DNA of 43,877 nucleotides from Rhodopseudomonas sp. (GCA_016124795.1 WGNB01000016.1:1-43877); one strand, 5' to 3'. Shown: positions 17,377 through 26,199, counted from the stretch's first letter. Translations and numbers: made by a program. The notes: generated from the sequence alone by a model not told the origin.

Positions 17377-18163
17377 TATGACGCGACCTCATGTGACTCC
17401 ATGCGCCATCATTCGATAGCTCCGCAACGGAATCGATAATTCAGCATCGGCCTTAACGCCGCGCGTCACCGATGAGCGAGATCTGGCGCGGGAAAACCAA
17501 CGCTCGTTGATCGCCGACCCTTGTTTATGGATCGATAGCTGACATTTGCCTCGGCATGGCAGCTCCGCATTTCAGGCCGCCCGACAACGTCGAGCATAAC
17601 GTTGTCCAGCGCGCGAGCCACAATCCACATCGACAACCGGTATCATTGCGCGCCTCTCGACGTCCGGAGAACGACGTTAACGACGTCAACATCTCGACCG
17701 GAGGTTTAAAATTACCGCGCCGTTGCACGAATTGCTCTCATCACGCAGACGATAGGATCGCCTATGATTATCAATGGTTGATCGATGCCGTGAATGCACG
17801 CGCGATCGATGCGTTATGTCGGCTGCGCTTGACTGTCGTCGCTGTGAAATAATTTCGACAATCGCCCTTAATGGCGCGCGAAAGACGAATTTTTCTTCAG
17901 TTGGCGTTTAATATCGCGCGATATTCGCTATTCTTGACAATTATCGCACAATTCGCGACGTCAAACAGCGTCAACAATCAACGCATCGGCCCGCCGCGTT
18001 GAAATCACACGCATCAAAACAATTGCTAAACGCTTAATTTATTAAATTACCTGTTGCGGCGATATTATCGCCGTCGTCGACAGCGACATGACAAACAATT
18101 TAATTGGCAATTATACATTTCGACGTTAGGACGCTGGTTCGTAACAACGCAAAGGATCGTTAA
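17377..18163. other. AT-richer palindrome-dense intergenic region
   Basis: A 787-bp stretch without a convincing gene and visibly richer in A/T than its neighbours, especially after 17860. Perfect inverted repeats include GACAACGT/ACGTTGTC at 17583-17606, AATATCGCGCGATATT at 17910-17925, TAATTTA-T-TAAATTA at 18035-18049 and CGGCGAT-ATT-ATCGCCG at 18057-18073. A 98-codon frame at 17556 has no recognisable content and was rejected. It may be a long leader or promoter for the small HTH gene at 18164, or a site for DNA-binding proteins. Confidence 0.6.
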
Positions 18164-18367
18164 ATGGCTAAGACTGCGAAGAAAACAAAAACGGCGAAAA
18201 AGGTTGTCACTCGCAAGCCGTGGACCAAGGAAGAATACAAGATCCTGAAGGCGCACTCCAAGGCCCGCACTCCGGTCGTCAAGATTTCCAAGCAGATGAA
18301 GCGCAGCGTCGGCGCTTTGCGCCAGCAGGCCTTGAAGCTGGGCGTCGGCCTCGGCCATCAGCGCTAG
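18164..18367 (+). CDS. Small Lys-rich HTH protein, GcrA/Myb-like
   Basis: A 67-aa very basic protein. Residues 1-18 are a Lys/Thr/Ala tail like those of histone H1-type bacterial proteins. Residues 19-62 form a compact three-helix pattern: PWTKEEYKILKAHSKARTPV, then ISKQMKRSVGALRQQALKLG. The W-T-x-E-x3-LK start and the RS-x2-AL-x6-LG end resemble the N-terminal DNA-binding domain of GcrA and Myb/SANT-type domains. AAGGA 7 nt before the ATG is a good ribosome site. Homologues are small hypothetical proteins as far as I recall. DNA binding is inferred, not shown. Confidence 0.82.
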   Translation: MAKTAKKTKTAKKVVTRKPWTKEEYKILKAHSKARTPVVKISKQMKRSVGALRQQALKLGVGLGHQR

Positions 18368-18529
18368 AATTACCGGGCGGCGGCGACCATAGTCGCCACG
18401 ACGCCATCTCAGACGCCATTGTCCTGAGAACCGAACATTGCCGGCCGTGTGGCGCGGCGCAGAAAAAATTCGGTCAAACATACCAGGGTGCGGAACCAAA
18501 CCGGCTCGCCGATGTTATTTTGGCGATCG

Positions 18530-18609
18530 ATAAGCCGGACGGCTTCCCCCCTACCCCCCGAATAGCCGTCTGGCGAAAAGGCCTCGAACTCCGGTTCGGG
18601 GCCTTTTTT
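18530..18609 (+). ncRNA. Candidate trans-acting sRNA, MmgR/suhB (alpha-r8)-like
   Basis: Two adjacent hairpins make an RNA of about 80 nt. Hairpin 1 has an 11-bp stem, GCCGGACGGCT (18534-18544) with AGCCGTCTGGC (18564-18574), and a 19-nt loop rich in C (TCCCCCCTACCCCCC). Hairpin 2 is a Rho-independent terminator with six T. A C-rich loop can pair with Shine-Dalgarno sequences. The size and order match my recollection of the alphaproteobacterial MmgR/suhB RNA family. A weak -10-like TTATTT lies at 18515-18520. It could also be processed from the 3' end of the upstream mRNA. Confidence 0.55.
18578..18609 (+). terminator. Rho-independent terminator of the sRNA
   Basis: AAGGCCTCGAAC (18578-18589) pairs with GTTCGGGGCCTT (18594-18605), with one G-T pair and the loop TCCG, followed by T to 18609. 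It is 210 bp after the small HTH gene, too far for a simple gene terminator, which supports a separate RNA here. Confidence 0.85.
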
Positions 18610-18755
18610 CCGTTGCATCAACCGGTTACAGATATTGCGCGCAATCGCCGCACGGGTTGGCTGAAAACTCAGCCGAACCGGGTACCGGTTGCCTGCGCCT
18701 AATCGTTTGTGCTCAAGCTAATTGGCTCCACCTCGTCCATTCAGGGAACCGCGCC

Positions 18756-19319
18756 ATGTCCTCCACCGGCTGGATCGTTATCGGCGTCATCGTCGTGATC
18801 GTGATCTGGGCAATCAGCGTCTATAACGGCCTCGTCGCCATGCGGCAGAGGACAAATCAGGCCTTCGCCGACATCGACGTCCAACTTAAGCAACGCAGCG
18901 ATTTGATCCCCAATCTGGTCGAGACCGTCAAAGGCTATGCCGCCCACGAGCGCGGCACGCTGGAAGCGGTGGTTCAGGCCCGCAACGCCGCGATCGCCGC
19001 GCCTGGCGTCGATCAGAAGGTGGCGGCCGAGAATGTGCTGTCCGGCGCGCTGCGGCAATTGTTCGCATTATCGGAAAGCTACCCCGACCTGAAAGCCAAC
19101 CAGAACTTCCAGCAGCTCCAAAGCGAGATCAGCGACATCGAGAACAAGCTGGCCGCCTCGCGCCGCTTCTTCAACAATGCGGTCCAGGAATACAATACCG
19201 GGATCGAACAGTTTCCCGCGGCGCTCTTTGCCGGCATGTTTGGTTTCGGTCACCGCACCTTCTTCGATCTCGGCGAGACGCGCGCCCAACTCGAGCAAGC
19301 GCCGAGCGTGAAATTCTAG
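18756..19319 (+). CDS. lemA: LemA family protein
   Basis: A 187-aa LemA protein. One N-terminal membrane segment (WIVIGVIVVIVIWAISVYN) is followed by the conserved NGLVAMRQRTNQAFADIDVQLKQR region, then DLIPNLVETVKGYAAHE, and a four-helix soluble domain with FNNAVQEYNTGIEQFP, all diagnostic. The function is poorly defined; LemA commonly pairs with an M48 protease, which is the next gene here. AGGGAA 8 nt upstream supports the ATG at 18756. The start of the open frame further upstream lies in the intergenic region. Confidence 0.93.
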   Translation: MSSTGWIVIGVIVVIVIWAISVYNGLVAMRQRTNQAFADIDVQLKQRSDLIPNLVETVKGYAAHERGTLEAVVQARNAAIAAPGVDQKVAAENVLSGALRQLFALSESYPDLKANQNFQQLQSEISDIENKLAASRRFFNNAVQEYNTGIEQFPAALFAGMFGFGHRTFFDLGETRAQLEQAPSVKF

Positions 19320-19390
19320 ACTCTTCGTTCCGGGGCGCGGGCTTCTTTCCGCGCACCCGGATTCGAGACACGAATGCCGCAGATACCCTC

Positions 19391-19430
19391 TGGATTCCGG
19401 GCCCGGCCGCCGGCCGTCCCGGAATGACGG
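19391..19430. repeat. REP-like repeat, ATTCCGGG...CCCGGAAT type
   Basis: ATTCCGGG (19394-19401) and CCCGGAAT (19418-19425) bracket an inner GGCCG/CGGCC palindrome, followed by GACGG. The form TGGATTCCGGG-core-CCCGGAATGACGG is a familiar interspersed repeat of Bradyrhizobium relatives. It lies between lemA and the protease, 10 bp before the protease start. Confidence 0.7.
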
Positions 19431-19439
19431 AAAAATCAC

Positions 19440-20615
19440 ATGGCCGCTTACGGTCTTTACACGCATATTCAGTCGAACAAGCGTCGTTCGGTCGCGCTGC
19501 TGATCGGTCTGTTTCTGCTGGTCTATGTTCTGGTCTTTGCCGGCGCGCTGCTCGCCGAGACGATCAGTATCGGCAACGCGCCGCTTGATGAGTTGATCAA
19601 CGCGGCGGTCTACGATTTCACCAAGGCCGCGCCCTTCGCCACCGTCGGGGCTTTCGTCTGGATACTGATCGCCTACAAATTTCACCAGGCGATGATCGAT
19701 GCCGTCACCGGCGCGCACGCCGTCACCCGCGCCGAGCAGCCTCGCCTCTATAACCTCCTCGAGAACTTGTGCATCTCGCGCGGCATCGCGATGCCGACCT
19801 TGCGCATCGCCGACGACGACGCGCTCAACGCCTTCGCCACCGGTCTCAACGAAAAGCAATATTCGATCACGGTGACGCGCGGCCTGATGGCGGCGCTCAA
19901 CGATCGCGAGCTCGAGGCCGTCCTAGGCCACGAGTTGACCCATATCCGCAACGGCGACGTCCGCATGCTGGTGATCGCGGTGGTGATCGCCGGCGTCATT
20001 TCGTTCTTCGGCGAAATGGTGTTCCGTCTGTTCTTCCAGAACATGATGTGGGGCGGCGGCCGCCGGCGCGACGATGGCGACCGCAAGGGTGGCGCCGGCA
20101 TCGCCATCATCATCGCCATTGCGCTGATCGTGGTGGCCTGGCTGCTGTCGGTGGTCATCCGCTTCGCGCTATCGCGTCAGCGAGAATATCTCGCCGACGC
20201 CGGCTCGGTCGAATTGACCAAGGATCCGGACGCGATGATCTCGGCGCTGCGCAAAATCGAAAATCGCGGCGAACTGGCGAGCGCCAATTCCGCGGTGATG
20301 GAGATGTGCATCGACAATCCGCGCGTCGGATTTTCGAACGTGTTCGACACCCACCCCTCAATCGATGCGCGGGTGGCGGCGCTGGTCAAGTTCGCCGGCG
20401 GCCGCGATCCCGGCCCGCTGGCGATAGAACCGCCGGCCGACCAGCCGCAGATCGACGATACCCCACAAGGCCAGAGCGATTATGGCGGCCCGTGGGGCAG
20501 CGGCTCGACGCAGGAAGGCCCGTCACAATCATCAAACGGCCCCGCAACAGGTCCCGCGCCCTGGGGTGACGCGCCGCCGCCCGGTCCGCCGGGCCCCTGG
20601 GGGCCGCATCGCTAG
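19440..20615 (+). CDS. M48 family zinc metalloprotease, HtpX-like
   Basis: A 391-aa membrane protease. Two membrane segments lie near the N terminus (about residues 20-42 and 62-80). The zinc motif HELTH is at residues 164-168, with the third ligand probably the Glu in REYLADAGSVEL. Two further membrane helices lie between (VIAVVIAGVISFFGEMVF and IAIIIAIALIVVAWLLSVV). The C-terminal 75 residues are Pro/Gly/Ser-rich and probably disordered, unlike HtpX itself. Partnership with LemA, 120 bp upstream, suggests envelope quality control. It converges with apt with only 3 bp between stops. Confidence 0.92.
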   Translation: MAAYGLYTHIQSNKRRSVALLIGLFLLVYVLVFAGALLAETISIGNAPLDELINAAVYDFTKAAPFATVGAFVWILIAYKFHQAMIDAVTGAHAVTRAEQPRLYNLLENLCISRGIAMPTLRIADDDALNAFATGLNEKQYSITVTRGLMAALNDRELEAVLGHELTHIRNGDVRMLVIAVVIAGVISFFGEMVFRLFFQNMMWGGGRRRDDGDRKGGAGIAIIIAIALIVVAWLLSVVIRFALSRQREYLADAGSVELTKDPDAMISALRKIENRGELASANSAVMEMCIDNPRVGFSNVFDTHPSIDARVAALVKFAGGRDPGPLAIEPPADQPQIDDTPQGQSDYGGPWGSGSTQEGPSQSSNGPATGPAPWGDAPPPGPPGPWGPHR

Positions 20616-20629
20616 CGGTCAGTGACCGC
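20615..20629. other. Palindrome spanning two convergent stop codons
   Basis: GCGGTCA-G-TGACCGC is a perfect 7-bp inverted repeat. Its left edge is the last base of the protease TAG and it contains the apt TGA (complement of 20619-20621). It is the only structure available to separate the two convergent transcripts; no T-run is present. Confidence 0.6.
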
Positions 20630-21167
20630 CAAACGACATTAGCGTGCGCACCGGCACGCCCATCGCCCGCAACTTGTCGGCGCCACCAAGGTCCGGCAGA
20701 TCGATCACGAAACAGGCCGCCAGCACTTCGGCGCCCATCTGGCGCAACAGCTTGATCGCCGCCTCGGCGGTGCCGCCGGTCGCGACCAGATCGTCGACCA
20801 GCACCACGCGCTCGCCCTTGACCAGCGCGTCGGCATGCATCTCGATCTCGTCTTCGCCGTATTCGAGCTTGTAGGTCATGCTGACGCGCTTGTGCGGCAG
20901 CTTGCCCTTCTTGCGGATCGGCACGAAACCGGCCGAGACCTGATGCGCGACCGCGCCGCCGAGGATGAAGCCACGCGCCTCGATGCCGGCGACCTTGTCG
21001 ATCTTCATCCCGGCCCAGGGCTGAACCAGTTCATCGACGGCGCGGCGAAATGCGCGCGCATCGCCAAGCAACGTGGTAATGTCGCGGAACATGATGCCCG
21101 GCTTCGGGTAATTGGGAATCGATCGGATCGAATCGCTCAAGGCGAGGTCAGCGGCCGGTAGCTTCAT
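20619..21167 (-). CDS. apt: Adenine phosphoribosyltransferase
   Basis: A 182-aa type I phosphoribosyltransferase that salvages adenine to AMP using [25 protein letters not shown] at the N terminus and the PRPP loop [14 protein letters not shown] are diagnostic, along with [14 protein letters not shown]. The length is standard for the enzyme. It lies near mtnP, whose reaction releases adenine from methylthioadenosine; the two form a salvage pathway. A Sel1-repeat gene sits between them. Confidence 0.97.
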   Translation of the reverse strand: MKLPAADLALSDSIRSIPNYPKPGIMFRDITTLLGDARAFRRAVDELVQPWAGMKIDKVAGIEARGFILGGAVAHQVSAGFVPIRKKGKLPHKRVSMTYKLEYGEDEIEMHADALVKGERVVLVDDLVATGGTAEAAIKLLRQMGAEVLAACFVIDLPDLGGADKLRAMGVPVRTLMSFGGH

Positions 21168-21377
21168 GACAGGGATCTCGGGTGGGCTTGAGGGTCGCTC
21201 GGAAACCGCGTGAGCGGGGCTCGGTCCGGCACTTTGTACAGGCTTGGCGCGGGATGCAACCGCGATCAGCCGGTTCGGGAACGTTCGGCCGCCGCGATGC
21301 GTCTAGAGGCCAAGGTTGCTCCGCTTCCACCGATCTTCGCCCCGCGCCACGACCACCATGCGGCCCCGTCGCGGCTG

Positions 21378-22226
21378 TCAGAAGCAGAGATGGGTGAGAA
21401 TATTGCCGTTTTTGTCCTTCATCACGCGCGGACATTCGATCCGGTGCAGCGCTTCCTTGGCCTGCGGATTGCCGAGCGCGGCGGCCTTTTCGTAATAGGC
21501 CTTGGCGCGTGCATCGTCCTTCGGCCCGCCACGGCCGATTTCCCAGAACGCGCCGGCCCACATGTTGGCGTCGGCATGGCCTTGCGCGGCCGCCTTTTCA
21601 AACAAGGTCCGTGCGGCGGCGTCATCCTTCGGCCCGCCGATTCCCTGCGCATCCAGAAGACCGAGCTGGAATTGCGCCTCCGCCGAATTGCCTTCGGCGG
21701 CCCTGGCATAAAGCGCACGCGCTTCAGCCGGATTGGCCGCGGCAGCGCCGCCCTGCAACGCCGCCAGATTGGTGGCGCCGCGCGCATTGCCGGCTTTGGC
21801 CGCGCGTTCGAACAATTTGCGCGCCTCGTCGGGATCCTTGGCGACGCCCGCACCGGTGCCGAGCAGCACGCCGAGTTCGACCATCGCGCCGGTGCTGCCC
21901 TTGGCGATCGCCTGACGATAGAGCTTGATCGCCTCGGCCATCTGCCGGTTGGCGGCATAGGCACGGCCGAGCTGATAGATCGCGCGACGCGATTTCGACG
22001 CCGCAGCCTTGCAGTATTTTAAAGCGATCGGCACATCGGACGGCGCGACCGAATTGACGCCTTTGACGTCGGCAGGCTTGTCGGGGTCGGCCGGATCGGC
22101 GGCGATGCGGTCGCAAAGTACCTGATCGGCCGATTGGGCATGAGACGGCGCCGACGTCGCGGACAGAACCAGCAGGGCAAACCCGGATAGCGCCAGCAAC
22201 AGGCCGAAGGATCTCTGCATCGTCAT
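21378..22226 (-). CDS. Exported Sel1-repeat (TPR-like) protein
   Basis: About 282 aa. An N-terminal signal peptide (MQRSFGLLLALSGFALLVLS, cleavage near SHAQS) is followed by about five Sel1-like repeats with the AMVELGVLLGTG / ALYARAAEGNSAEAQFQLG / ALYEKAAALGN pattern of about 36 residues. Sel1 repeats are protein-binding scaffolds. The short C terminus holds a Cys (IECPRV) and ends in LCF. ATGs at 22226 and 22220 are both possible; the longer open frame to 22271 is less likely. Its role is unknown. Neighbours mtnP and apt give no functional hint. Confidence 0.85.
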   Translation of the reverse strand: MTMQRSFGLLLALSGFALLVLSATSAPSHAQSADQVLCDRIAADPADPDKPADVKGVNSVAPSDVPIALKYCKAAASKSRRAIYQLGRAYAANRQMAEAIKLYRQAIAKGSTGAMVELGVLLGTGAGVAKDPDEARKLFERAAKAGNARGATNLAALQGGAAAANPAEARALYARAAEGNSAEAQFQLGLLDAQGIGGPKDDAAARTLFEKAAAQGHADANMWAGAFWEIGRGGPKDDARAKAYYEKAAALGNPQAKEALHRIECPRVMKDKNGNILTHLCF

Positions 22227-22339
22227 CCACTCACGCTGACCCTCGATCGATAGCGCAACAAGCCGCGACATCGGTCGAGGGAACCATCTCGCCGGACAGT
22301 TTAAAACCCGCTGACGACGTGAGCAACCGCGTGGAGCGC

Positions 22340-23215
22340 TCAGACTTTCAGCACCCGGCCCGCCACCGCGTCGAGCTTCTTGATCAACTCCGGATCGCGC
22401 GCTTCGGGCCGCGTGATCAAGGCGGTGTCGAGCGCGCGGTCGGAGCCGATCGGACAGGCTTCATGCTCGCGCGGGAAATCCCGCGCCAGCCGCGCCACCA
22501 GGCTTTGCGCGCGCGTCGCGTTGTCCATCAGCACCTTGATGATGTCCTGCACCGTCACCGCGTCATGATCCGGATGCCAGCAATCGAAATCGGTCACCAT
22601 CGCGACCGTCGCGTAACAAATCTCGGCTTCGCGGGCGAGCTTGGCCTCCGGCATGTTGGTCATGCCGATCACCGAGTAGCCAAGCTGCTTGTAGGTCATG
22701 CTCTCGGCATAGGTCGAAAATTGCGGTCCTTCCATGCAGACATAAGTGCCGCCCATCTTGGGCTCGATGCCCTCGGCCTTCGCCGCCTCGGCGATGCGCG
22801 CGCGCAGGCGCGGCGAAACCGGATGCGCCATCGACACATGCGCCACCAGTCCCTTGCCGAAGAACGACGATTCCCGCTTGTGAGTCCGGTCGACAAACTG
22901 ATCGACCAGCACAAAGCTGCCCGGCGGCATGTCCTCCCGGAACGAACCGCAGGCCGACAGCGACACCAGATCGGTCACGCCGGCGCGCTTGAGAATATCG
23001 ATATTGGCCCGGTAATTGATATCGGACGGCGACAGCCGATGGCCCTTGTCATGCCGCGGCAAAAACACCACCGGCAATCCTTCGATATCGCCGATCCGAA
23101 GCGCGCCGGACGGCTCGCCCCAGGGCGACGCGATCCGCTCCTCGCGCACATTTTCAAGACCGGGCAGATCGTAAACGCCCGAACCGCCGATGATGCCGAG
23201 AACCGATTTGGTCAT
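22340..23215 (-). CDS. mtnP: S-methyl-5'-thioadenosine phosphorylase
   Basis: A 291-aa purine nucleoside phosphorylase-family enzyme that splits methylthioadenosine into adenine and methylthioribose-1-phosphate. Family features: IGIIGGSGVYDLPGL-type start (here VLGIIGGSGVYDLPG), FLPRHDKGHRLSPSDINYRAN with the phosphate-site His, SACGSFREDMPPGSFVLVDQFVDRT, and the substrate segment YVCMEGPQFSTYAES followed by GMTNMPEAKLAREAEICYA. The released adenine is the Apt substrate nearby. A terminator lies just upstream on the same strand, so mtnP has its own promoter or depends on read-through. Confidence 0.96.
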   Translation of the reverse strand: MTKSVLGIIGGSGVYDLPGLENVREERIASPWGEPSGALRIGDIEGLPVVFLPRHDKGHRLSPSDINYRANIDILKRAGVTDLVSLSACGSFREDMPPGSFVLVDQFVDRTHKRESSFFGKGLVAHVSMAHPVSPRLRARIAEAAKAEGIEPKMGGTYVCMEGPQFSTYAESMTYKQLGYSVIGMTNMPEAKLAREAEICYATVAMVTDFDCWHPDHDAVTVQDIIKVLMDNATRAQSLVARLARDFPREHEACPIGSDRALDTALITRPEARDPELIKKLDAVAGRVLKV

Positions 23216-23236
23216 ATCCGCCTCAATTTTCGTTCC

Positions 23237-23266
23237 AAAAAACGAAAGGGCCCCATTCGGGGCCCT
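23237..23266 (-). terminator. Rho-independent terminator after petC
   Basis: Read on the minus strand, AGGGCCCC and GGGGCCCT (23259-23266 and 23247-23254) pair around a 4-nt loop, and a T-run (complement of AAAAAA at 23237-23242) follows after four bases. It ends the petABC transcript 32 bp after the petC stop. Confidence 0.85.
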
Positions 23267-23297
23267 CGCGTCAAGCGATGTCGTTGCGGCGCACTGA

Positions 23298-24137
23298 TTA
23301 GTGAACGGCCGACCAGACTTTCTTCTTGGTGAAGTACAGGAGGCCCGAGAGCAGGATCAGGAAGATCATGACCTGGAAACCGGTCCGCTTGCGCTGTACC
23401 AGCTTGGGCTCGGCGGCCCACATCAGGAACGCCGTCACGTCCTTCGAATACTGCGCCAGGGTCTGCGGCGAACCGTCGTCATAGGTCACCTGACCGTCGG
23501 CCAGCGGCTGCGGCATGGCGATGACGTGGCCGGGGAAATATTCGTTGTAGTGACCGCCCGCCGGCACGGTGAAGCCCTTCGGTGCTTCCTTGTAGCCGTT
23601 CAGGATGGCGTGAATGTAGTCCGGGCCGGCTTCCTGATACTGGGTCACGATATCGAACAGGAAGGTCGGGAAGCCGCGCTGATAGCCGCGCGCCTTGGCC
23701 AGCGTCGACATATCGGGCGGAGCCACGCCGTTGGCGGCAGCGGCAGCCGCAGCGTTCGGGAACGGCGCCGGGAAGTGATCGGCCGGGCGGCCGGCACGCT
23801 CGATCGGCTGACCTTTATCGTCAAGATCGGCGATCTTGTAGGTGGCGGCGATCGCCGCGGCCTGCGCCGCGGTGAAGCCCGGACCGCCGGCATCGGCCAG
23901 CGAACCGATCGACAGCAGATCCATCGAGTGGCAGCTCGAGCAGACTTCCTTGTAGATCTTGAAGCCGCGCTGAAGCTGGGCTTCGTCATATTTGCCGAAC
24001 GGTCCGGCAAACGACCACTTCATGGCCGGCGGCGGGACTTGATGTTCCTGAGCCGCGGCGGGCGCCGCGGTTCCGGCAACCAGGCCGGCGACGAGGCCGG
24101 CCGCGGCGAGAGCGATGATGGTCCGTTTATTGGTCAT
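23298..24137 (-). CDS. petC: Cytochrome c1 of the bc1 complex
   Basis: A 279-aa cytochrome c1. A signal peptide (residues 1-29, ending AAPAAAQ) is followed by the heme-binding CSSCH at residues 66-70. The axial Met is probably in GHVIAMPQPLADG, the usual c1 context. A C-terminal membrane anchor (TGFQVMIFLILLSGLLYF) and a KKKVW tail follow. In Bradyrhizobium cytochromes b and c1 are made as one FbcH polyprotein, but here c1 is a separate gene 11 bp after petB. The mature c1 passes electrons from the Rieske protein to cytochrome c in the periplasm. Confidence 0.96.
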   Translation of the reverse strand: MTNKRTIIALAAAGLVAGLVAGTAAPAAAQEHQVPPPAMKWSFAGPFGKYDEAQLQRGFKIYKEVCSSCHSMDLLSIGSLADAGGPGFTAAQAAAIAATYKIADLDDKGQPIERAGRPADHFPAPFPNAAAAAAANGVAPPDMSTLAKARGYQRGFPTFLFDIVTQYQEAGPDYIHAILNGYKEAPKGFTVPAGGHYNEYFPGHVIAMPQPLADGQVTYDDGSPQTLAQYSKDVTAFLMWAAEPKLVQRKRTGFQVMIFLILLSGLLYFTKKKVWSAVH

Positions 24138-24148
24138 GTTGCCCCCGC

Positions 24149-25375
24149 TTACGCCTTCGCGCCCAGAACCGATTCCGAAATCGAATTCGGCAGCGGCTTG
24201 GTCTTCTCAAAGAAGCCCAGCAGCGGCAGCACGATCAGGAAGAAGGCGAAATAATAGAGCGTGAACAGGCGCGACAAGATCACGTAGATGCCTTCCGGCG
24301 GCTTCGAACCGAGCCAGCCCAAGCCGATGCAGGCGATCACCCACAGCCAGAAGAACTGCTTGAACAGCGGCCGATAGCGACCCGAACGCACCTTCGAAGT
24401 GTCGAGCCAGGGCAGGAAAGCCAGGATCAGGATCGAGCCGAACAGCGCCAGAACGCCGATCAACTTGTCCGGGATCGAGCGCAGGATCGCGTAGAACGGC
24501 AGGTAATACCATTCGGGCACGATTTCCGCCGGGGTCACGGCCGGGTTGGCCGGGATGTAGTTGTCCGGATGGCCGAGGAAGTTCGGCACGTAGAAGATGA
24601 ACCAGGCGAACAGGATCAGGAAGCAGGCCATGAAGAAGCCGTCCTTGACCGTCGCGTAAGGCGTGAACGGAACGGTGTCCTTCTCCGACTTCGGCTCGAT
24701 GCCGGCCGGGTTGTTCTGGCCGGCGACGTGCAGCGCCCAGATGTGCAGCACGACCACGCCCGCGATCACGAAGGGCAGCAGATAGTGCAGCGAGAAAAAC
24801 CGGTTCAGCGTCGGATTGCCGACGGCGTAGCCGCCCCACAGCCAGGTGACGATGGTGTCGCCGACCCCGGGTATCGCCGAGAACAGGTTGGTGATGACGG
24901 TCGCCGCCCAGAAGCTCATCTGGCCCCAAACCAGCACGTAGCCCATGAAACCGGTCGCCATCATCAGCAGGTAGATGATCACGCCGAGGATCCACAGCAC
25001 CTCGCGCGGCTCCTTGTACGACCCGTAATAGATGCCGCGGAACATGTGAATGTAGACCGCGAAGAAGAACATCGCCGCGCCGTTGGCGTGGGTATAGCGC
25101 AGGAGCCAACCGTAGTTGACGTCGCGCATGATCGCTTCGACCGACTTGAAGGCGAGATCGACGTGCGGCGTGTAGTGCATCGCCAGCACGATGCCGGTGA
25201 TGATCTGGATGCCCAGCATCATCGTCAGGATGCCGCCGAACGTCCACCAGTAGTTGAGGTTCCGGGGCGTCGGATAGGCAACGAAAGATGAATGAATGAG
25301 ACCGCCGATCGGCAGCCGCTTTTCAAACCATTGCAGAACTTTGCTCTGCGGTTGGTAGGTCGAGTTTCCGCTCAT
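24149..25375 (-). CDS. petB: Cytochrome b of the bc1 complex
   Basis: A 408-aa eight-helix membrane protein. It carries the heme histidines in the second and fourth helices ([21 protein letters not shown] and [20 protein letters not shown]) and the quinol-oxidation motif PEWY ([17 protein letters not shown]). It begins [18 protein letters not shown]. It is 27 bp after petA and 11 bp before petC, so a single transcript is likely. The last C-terminal residues are hydrophilic with no c1 fusion. Confidence 0.97.
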   Translation of the reverse strand: MSGNSTYQPQSKVLQWFEKRLPIGGLIHSSFVAYPTPRNLNYWWTFGGILTMMLGIQIITGIVLAMHYTPHVDLAFKSVEAIMRDVNYGWLLRYTHANGAAMFFFAVYIHMFRGIYYGSYKEPREVLWILGVIIYLLMMATGFMGYVLVWGQMSFWAATVITNLFSAIPGVGDTIVTWLWGGYAVGNPTLNRFFSLHYLLPFVIAGVVVLHIWALHVAGQNNPAGIEPKSEKDTVPFTPYATVKDGFFMACFLILFAWFIFYVPNFLGHPDNYIPANPAVTPAEIVPEWYYLPFYAILRSIPDKLIGVLALFGSILILAFLPWLDTSKVRSGRYRPLFKQFFWLWVIACIGLGWLGSKPPEGIYVILSRLFTLYYFAFFLIVLPLLGFFEKTKPLPNSISESVLGAKA

Positions 25376-25402
25376 GGTCGAACCTTGAATGCGTCGTTTC
25401 GC

Positions 25403-25930
25403 TTAGCCGATTTGAATCTTGGTATCGGAAACGAACTTGTACGGCGGCAGGGGAAGGTTTTTCGGCGCCGGGCCTTTGCGAATGCGGCCGGCGCTATCGT
25501 ACTGCGAACCATGGCACGGGCAGAACCAGCCATCGTACTCGCCCTGGTGGGCGAGCGGGATGCAGCCGAGATGGGTGCAAATGCCGATGACGACGAGCCA
25601 CTGGTCGTGACCGCTCTTGACCCGCGCCGAGTCGGGCTCGGGGTCCTTCAGGCTATCGACGGCCACGTTCTTGGCCTCGTCGATCTCCTTCTTCGTGCGA
25701 TGGGAGATGAAGATCGGCTTGGACCGCCAGAACACCTTGACGATCTGGCCTTCGGCGATCGGCGTCAGGTCGATTTCAACCGGCGCGCCGGCCGCAATGG
25801 TCGAAGCGTCGGGGTTCATTTGTGAAATGAGCGGGACCAGCGCCGCAGCGGCGCCGACGGCGCCAACGGCTCCGGTCGCGATGTACAGAAAATCGCGGCG
25901 CGTGTGCTCCGCAGAAGACACGGTCGTCAC
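25403..25930 (-). CDS. petA: Rieske iron-sulfur subunit of the bc1 complex
   Basis: A 175-aa Rieske protein. A twin-arginine-type N terminus (TRRDFLYIATGAVGAVG) serves as signal and membrane anchor. The 2Fe-2S ligands are C118/H120 (CTHLGC) and C137/H140 (CPCHGSQYD); C123 and C139 form the usual disulphide. I chose GTG at 25930 because GAGG lies about 8 nt upstream and the resulting length matches relatives; the frame is open to 26074 with a leader that does not look like protein. It is the first gene of petABC and diverges from trmL across about 270 bp. Confidence 0.95.
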   Translation of the reverse strand: MTTVSSAEHTRRDFLYIATGAVGAVGAAAALVPLISQMNPDASTIAAGAPVEIDLTPIAEGQIVKVFWRSKPIFISHRTKKEIDEAKNVAVDSLKDPEPDSARVKSGHDQWLVVIGICTHLGCIPLAHQGEYDGWFCPCHGSQYDSAGRIRKGPAPKNLPLPPYKFVSDTKIQIG

Positions 25931-26199
25931 GTCTGAATCCTCTCCCCCGGCTGGCTTAAATCTTCCGCCAGAGGCCGATGCCGTGGACGTTTGTCCCGCG
26001 GTGGCTGAGGCGAACCGCTCACGGCAACCCTCAAGAAAGTGAGGACGGCGTTTTCGGTGGGTTTCTATTGGCACCCTTGCGGTGCGAGTGCAAGCCCGGT
26101 ATCGCGGCGGCGAAGGTCTGGTGCATAAGTCATTGGTCTAGAGAGGCTTAAGCCCGGCCGGCAGGCCCCGGCGGCGGCGCGGCGGAAACGGACAAGCGG

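Noticed and set aside
17556-17852. 98-codon plus-strand frame in the AT-richer stretch
   Set aside because: No ribosome site, odd composition, no recognisable fold; only low-grade support for coding.
17307-18163. Search for a tRNA, tmRNA or 6S-like RNA after smc
   Set aside because: No cloverleaf or conserved loop sequence could be recognised.
24207-25247. 346-codon frame in another frame of petB
   Set aside because: Shifted reading of the cytochrome b gene, His/Arg/Asp-rich and without motifs.
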